A DNA stretch of 29,561 bases from assembly GCA_002811645.1 (NCBI GenBank), contig PDIP01000141.1, positions 26,321-55,881 on the forward strand, read 5' to 3'. Shown here piece after piece: positions 25,050 through 29,561 of the stretch. The position numbers and the translations under genes were made by a program. Origin of the DNA: Corallochytrium limacisporum (taxonomy: Eukaryota; Opisthokonta). Positions within the stretch are counted from its first letter, which is position 1. Each line of letters starts with the position of its first letter. A model generated the notes under the pieces. That model saw only the letters and a list, made by a program, of their open reading frames with translations, ran no database searches and had not been told where the DNA came from.

Positions 25050-27260
25050 CTAGACTCTGTTGTTGGGGTCATTTTCGGAGGTCTGTGAGCTTGTGTCAAA
25101 TGTTCCATTTCTGCGCCTGTATACGACAAATCCGACGCCGACAAGGCCGACGAAGACAGCAGCACCAATAACGGAGCCAACAACAACGGGAATTGAGGAA
25201 GCTGAAGAGCCCTTAGAATCAACTGAGCCACCCTCAACGGGACTGTTCGATTCATTGTTCGGGGCGTTGTTCGAGTTAGGGTTCCGGTCGATGGGCTCAG
25301 GAGCTTCACTCACACAGTCAACATCATCTTCATCATTGCATACCATTGTGCCAAACTCTTTTACATCGCCAGGCTGGACATTTACGAAGACCTTTCCAAA
25401 ACTATCTGTCACTGCCCCGTTCATGCTGGGTAGTGGGATGCCTTCCAGCGGCACTTTGCAGCCTTCGGAGCTGCCACTGGGCACACTGATTTTCAGATAG
25501 TTCACATTCTCGCCGTCGCCGCGCTGCATAACGACCTCTGGATTGCAGTTCTGCAGAGCCAGGCGGTCCGTGAAAATGCCGGCTAGGTCGTCATGCTTAT
25601 GAGAAATGAAGGGCAGATCAAGATACTCGTGCATCTTCTCAGCCAGGGTGGAGACGTGTAGGGTGAGCAAGCTCTGCTTCTTACCATTGTAGGTGAAAGT
25701 GTTCATGTTGGCTTGATGGTACATTAAGGGATCTTGACGCAAGGACATGATCTTAGGAACCAAAAAGCCACTGTCGTACTTCAGGAGGTCATCAGTGGTA
25801 TTGAATTCAGGGTAGCCAAACATTTGCCAGATTGCCAAATTTATGTCAGCATTAGCTGCGTCCCAGGCAATCAGAGTGTTCCAACGGGGGATCAGGGCCA
25901 AGCCGGCGTATCCGTTGGTTTCAAGCTTGGTGATGAAGGGTAGATAGTTGTTGTTGTCCTCCGCTGTGTAGTTATGGGCCGCATAATCGTTTTGGGAAAG
26001 CGTGGATTTGATACCCAAATCAGCCATAGCCTTTATCACGTTCCCGTTCTGCAAACCCGAATATTCGCCCAAAATAACGCCACGAGACCAGGTCCCAGCT
26101 TTGTCGAAGTGGAAAGCAGCAAGGGCTGATTGTTCATTGTACTCTAACTCCAATTTAGCATCTGCGTTGTCTAGAATCGCCATGTTGACGTGCGTCATTG
26201 TATGACTCATCCAGTTGAAATTCTTAGCCCACCTATCTGTGGCCGCCATTTTGGCCAGGGGGAACTTGTCGAACCACTCGTTCCAGTTTGTGGTCTCCCA
26301 CCATTTGTCTTCCCAAGGTCTTGTGTAGTGAGGAGGATTGTCACCTACTTTGACGTAATCATCAGGTGCTCTCTCATCATTGTCGAACGGGTCGCCCCAC
26401 TCGAAGTTTGATGTGTTACCACCATGGAAGATAGCCATGTCGTTGACGCAGAGGTTGAATTTCAAACTGTCGCCATGCTGGTTGTTCCAATCATCTTTCC
26501 AGGTGATATGCCAGTCGACATCGTCTGGTCCCACCAAATGGTCGGTACGATTGAACATGTCATCACTGAGGAACATGTCATCGATCTGCGGACTGAGACT
26601 GATTTGGACCTTACCCAAAAACGAACCCTTCGTGACCCAAAAGAGAGCGGCATACTGTAGTGCTAACCCGCAAATACTGGAGTCGACCATATCACTCAAT
26701 ACATAGCCTACATCACTCTCGGAATTCACATACATGACTGCTTCATTTGGGTCACTATTGAGGCTGACAATGGTGGTCATATCGTCTGGGCTTTGCACAT
26801 AGTCGTAGGTTACGTCGGGACAATCCCATGCTTTACCACGGGTGGTAGTACCGCTAAGGAACTCTGTATCTTCAGTGACTGGCACTACTAAGGACGTATC
26901 TGTGGCGGGCTTCCTATCACCTTCATTAGGACCACCCCAGTTTACACTTAGCCAGCGAGCACTGTACTTGCTGAGGTAATCCATAATGGTCTTCGAGTCA
27001 TCATCGCTCACAGGTCCGTGTGTGATGATGCAGCTGACTTCACCCAGATTATCGTTTTCTAGAGTGGTGGTGCCTAGTGCATCAGAGAACTTCAAGGGAA
27101 TCCCTGCTCCTCTGAAGACCTGCAGACCCTGCCCGTCAGGGTTACCGATGACAGCGCACTGGAGCTTTGTTGCGAGTTTGTAGTCGTCTGCAAGAACAAA
27201 TGTTGCCCCAAAGACCAGAGGGGTCAAGAGGACCGAGATCCAAGACTTACGGTCGTCCAT
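25050..27260 (-). CDS. AGD3: Agd3-like cell-surface polysaccharide deacetylase (CE18 type)
   Basis: A 736-residue type I membrane protein. Residues 1-25 form a signal peptide. A beta-rich part of about 225 residues follows, corresponding in position to the CBM87 module of Aspergillus Agd3, then a deacetylase domain. The metal-binding motif is SHTMTHVNM with His353 and His357; Asp274 (CVNDMA) is the likely third ligand. GEYSGLQNGNVIKAMADLGI and the ALIPRWNT segment also suit the family. Agd3 removes acetyl groups from N-acetylgalactosamine units of galactosaminogalactan, which lets the polymer stick to surfaces. The substrate here is unknown. After a Ser/Asn/Pro-rich stalk comes a membrane helix at 690-713 and a short YRRR-started cytosolic tail, so the enzyme is anchored. 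Several Asn-x-Ser/Thr sites fit secretion. A chitin-deacetylase-type function is the main alternative. Confidence 0.7.
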   Translation of the reverse strand: MDDRKSWISVLLTPLVFGATFVLADDYKLATKLQCAVIGNPDGQGLQVFRGAGIPLKFSDALGTTTLENDNLGEVSCIITHGPVSDDDSKTIMDYLSKYSARWLSVNWGGPNEGDRKPATDTSLVVPVTEDTEFLSGTTTRGKAWDCPDVTYDYVQSPDDMTTIVSLNSDPNEAVMYVNSESDVGYVLSDMVDSSICGLALQYAALFWVTKGSFLGKVQISLSPQIDDMFLSDDMFNRTDHLVGPDDVDWHITWKDDWNNQHGDSLKFNLCVNDMAIFHGGNTSNFEWGDPFDNDERAPDDYVKVGDNPPHYTRPWEDKWWETTNWNEWFDKFPLAKMAATDRWAKNFNWMSHTMTHVNMAILDNADAKLELEYNEQSALAAFHFDKAGTWSRGVILGEYSGLQNGNVIKAMADLGIKSTLSQNDYAAHNYTAEDNNNYLPFITKLETNGYAGLALIPRWNTLIAWDAANADINLAIWQMFGYPEFNTTDDLLKYDSGFLVPKIMSLRQDPLMYHQANMNTFTYNGKKQSLLTLHVSTLAEKMHEYLDLPFISHKHDDLAGIFTDRLALQNCNPEVVMQRGDGENVNYLKISVPSGSSEGCKVPLEGIPLPSMNGAVTDSFGKVFVNVQPGDVKEFGTMVCNDEDDVDCVSEAPEPIDRNPNSNNAPNNESNSPVEGGSVDSKGSSASSIPVVVGSVIGAAVFVGLVGVGFVVYRRRNGTFDTSSQTSENDPNNRV

Positions 27261-29561
27261 ATTTGAAGTATAAGCTCAATTACTGTTATAATTTAGATCA
27301 GTCCTCTCACAACTCTTGTCAAGGGCTTTCTGGTTTATTGATATCGCGGACAATTTGAGAGACTGGATAATACTATTGATTACTACGAGATCGGCAAAGA
27401 GCTTACTAGACATCTCCTTTATATAGCTTAGACCGGATCATTACGAAAGCAAAGAGTTCTGGAGTAAAGAGCAAAGCGATCGGGAAAACCTGAACTTTGC
27501 CAAAGACCATTCCCCTAAAAGGCAATGCGAGGACGAATTGCTGAAAACCATGGACCTTGCACTCGGGAAACCCCTGTGCATGGACCACGGTGTTGCATCG
27601 CCCGAAGATCAAATCATAACCATATTGGGGTTCCAGTATTGGGAAGATTTGGCAGTACTTGTTGTGGAGATAGGATGCTGCTTTTTATTGGAAATCAAAT
27701 ATCAACAGAGGGGCCACCATTCGGAGACGTCCAGCTACGCATTCTTAGTTCTCCGAGCTTGGGCAAACACTTCTCCTTCGGGAGGGCAGACGGGGTGAAA
27801 ACTCGCCTCCTCCTTCTTCTTTCCCTTCCCCCAGGCTGAGGGCCTATTTCCCCAGCGGTAGTGTTGAGGTCCATAGAAGGAAGTATTTCCAGCCGCACCA
27901 TTAATCGCATATGCTTACAAGGTTATCGTTTGCGGAGCATTCAAAAATTTGGGAGCTTTTCACGGTGGTGGTTCACGTCACCCCCGCTTGGAATATTAAT
28001 CTCTCTCCACTGCATTGTGGAAGAATTGTCTGGTGAATAGAGCTGGCTAGGACTCTAGCCGTGAGTTAGGTGTTCAAACTCTTCTGTCCCTGGACAAAGT
28101 GCGGGGAAGCGTTCAGTGCTTGACTTTGATGTAAATGTGAAATAATTGTAAAATTTCTGGGTGCCTATGACGGCTATGACGGAGGCATCTAGAAGTGCGA
28201 GTGTGCCTGGTGATAGCGCCTTATCAACCAGAGAGCGCTAAGGTGAACTAGCACAGTTATTGCATTCTTTGTGGCGGTTTCGTTAGGCACCGTCATTGGC
28301 ATTTCGCGTACCAGACTCCATAACGATCCCCGTTGGTGACGTTCCAGGGGCATCGTATTTATAGCGCTAACTTATCAAAATGCCCTGGTCGTCTTATTGC
28401 CAAACAGCATTCCACCCGCATTCAAGGAAGGCTAATGTGTCTGCATCGTTCAGGTCACCAGCATGGCGCTTCTTCATGAAACACCAGAGGGTTGGCTTGT
28501 CTTTCGCTGCTGTCGCGTACCATTAAAGCTTGGTTCATTTCGTGCAAGCCGTGGAATTATACGGCGAGGCCAATTCCTTTTCGTTATGCGTACACCTATA
28601 AACGTACCTTTTTCATTGCCCTCGATGCGTTAGGAATTAATCCGAAGAGAGAATGGTTAAGGGGGAAAAATGACAACTGGTTACCAAATTGGACCTCCAA
28701 GGTGTCCAATGCGGCAATGTACAGGTGCAACCATAACTTCACCAGGTGAACCCCAAGGCTAACCTCAGCCCAAGCACTAGAATTTGAAGATGAGCTTAGT
28801 GGTTGTGTTGCTGTTGGTGGTAGCTATGTGCACATTCAAGATGCCTCATCATGTGGGCTCCTGCTGACGCTGACCGGCTTGGATTTACGACGAATTGTCA
28901 CGGAACTAGAGAGATTTTTTCATTAGCACAGCTGCCATAGTAATAGTTCTCCATTTTCCTGCCCCACGCCCCCCCGATTACCGGTCCACTTTCCACTTCG
29001 GGCAGTGCTCCATTTGTTCGAGCTGATAATTGGTGTCCTATAAGAGACACACAGCCGAATTGTAGCCAGCGGATCTGCTTCTGCTGATCCACTATGTATT
29101 GCATGACTGTGTTCTGCTAATGGGAATGAATATATACGAAACCTCATCAGTTCTTGATGTTATCGTTGTAGAAAGTCTTCAAGGAATGCATATAAGTACT
29201 ACGAAGTAATAAAACCGTGCAGACAAATAGAACTCAGAACCGTGCACCACACTCTCGCCTGACATATGTCCCCGGACTATTGTCCATACGCCGGAAACGA
29301 AGAGGAAGAGGACATAATTCATCATTGGTACCTACGTCACACATGAGTCGAAGAAATGACTAAGACTTCCACATATCGGCTCAAACGGCTGTAGAGAAGA
29401 CATATAAACAGATATTCAACGCAGGCCTGGTATGCTGGAAATAGTACTTCCAGCTTCCAGAAAACACCTCTCAATCAGGTCAGGTGCGGTATTGAAGTGG
29501 TAGTCAGGCGAGCTCATGGCCGAGAGGCATAAATAGCACATCATACGGACACCAAGGACCT
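27261..29561. other. Terminal 2.3 kb without a confirmed gene
   Basis: The first few hundred bases must include the promoter of the Agd3-like gene on the - strand. A + frame at 27427-27798 is open for about 124 codons but has no ATG before 27550. A second coding-like + frame lies at 28480-28749, overlapping another at 28463-28632. GGGCCTATTT occurs at 27840-27849. An imperfect inverted repeat (28338-28352 against 28380-28393) and a 7-base hairpin (29434-29440 against 29448-29454) are present. No RNA gene is seen. Confidence 0.4.

Noticed and set aside
4359-27260. A functional gene cluster linking the lipid genes or the Agd3-like gene with its neighbours
   Set aside because: Genes alternate in strand and belong to unrelated pathways; no polysaccharide synthase or secondary-metabolite core gene is present.

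Overview
The window looks like nuclear DNA of a fungus, most likely an intron-poor early-diverging (zygomycete-grade) lineage. It carries an autophagy protease (Atg4), a Pep7/Vac1-type double-FYVE protein, a Dbp8-type DEAD-box helicase, a Phs1 dehydratase, a mitochondrial-type PPR protein and an Agd3-like cell-surface deacetylase. Every recognisable gene is one uninterrupted open frame using the standard code. The fungal call is inference from this gene mix; the exact phylum cannot be fixed from the window.

Layout. 1-656 is the promoter and leader of a large, disordered, probably nuclear protein (657-4115, +). It converges on a DHRS7B-like membrane short-chain reductase (4359-5594, -). A 1.6 kb GC-rich divergent promoter region separates that gene from ATG4 (7172-8359, +). 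PHS1 (8896-9573, +) follows, then a Pep7/Rabenosyn-like protein (9742-12042, -), the rRNA-processing helicase DBP8 (12755-14167, -), a 226-base assembly gap, and a double-hotdog thioesterase-like protein (14844-15749, -). A 1.5 kb C-rich divergent region precedes a proteasome assembly chaperone 1 homologue (17280-18155, +), which converges within 84 bases on a PPR protein (18240-20276, -). The last 9 kb is gene-poor and differs from the rest. It holds an unrecognised small secreted acidic protein (22456-23175, +), an Agd3-like exopolysaccharide deacetylase with a C-terminal membrane anchor (25050-27260, -), and long stretches with only coding-like fragments.

The first 20 kb are housekeeping genes: lipid metabolism (DHRS7B, Phs1, thioesterase), membrane traffic and autophagy (Pep7, Atg4), ribosome and proteasome biogenesis (Dbp8, PAC1) and mitochondrial RNA. 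They are not an operon or a pathway cluster. The last part looks like a faster-evolving, surface-directed region.

The most distinctive non-coding signal is in the promoters. Most spacers upstream of housekeeping genes contain long C/G tracts, often arranged as perfect inverted repeats, and the assembly gap also lies between C runs. A 13-base motif, GGGAGTCTATTTT, occurs exactly three times, each in the sense orientation about 370-510 bases upstream of a start codon. I found no tRNA, rRNA, CRISPR array or intact transposon.
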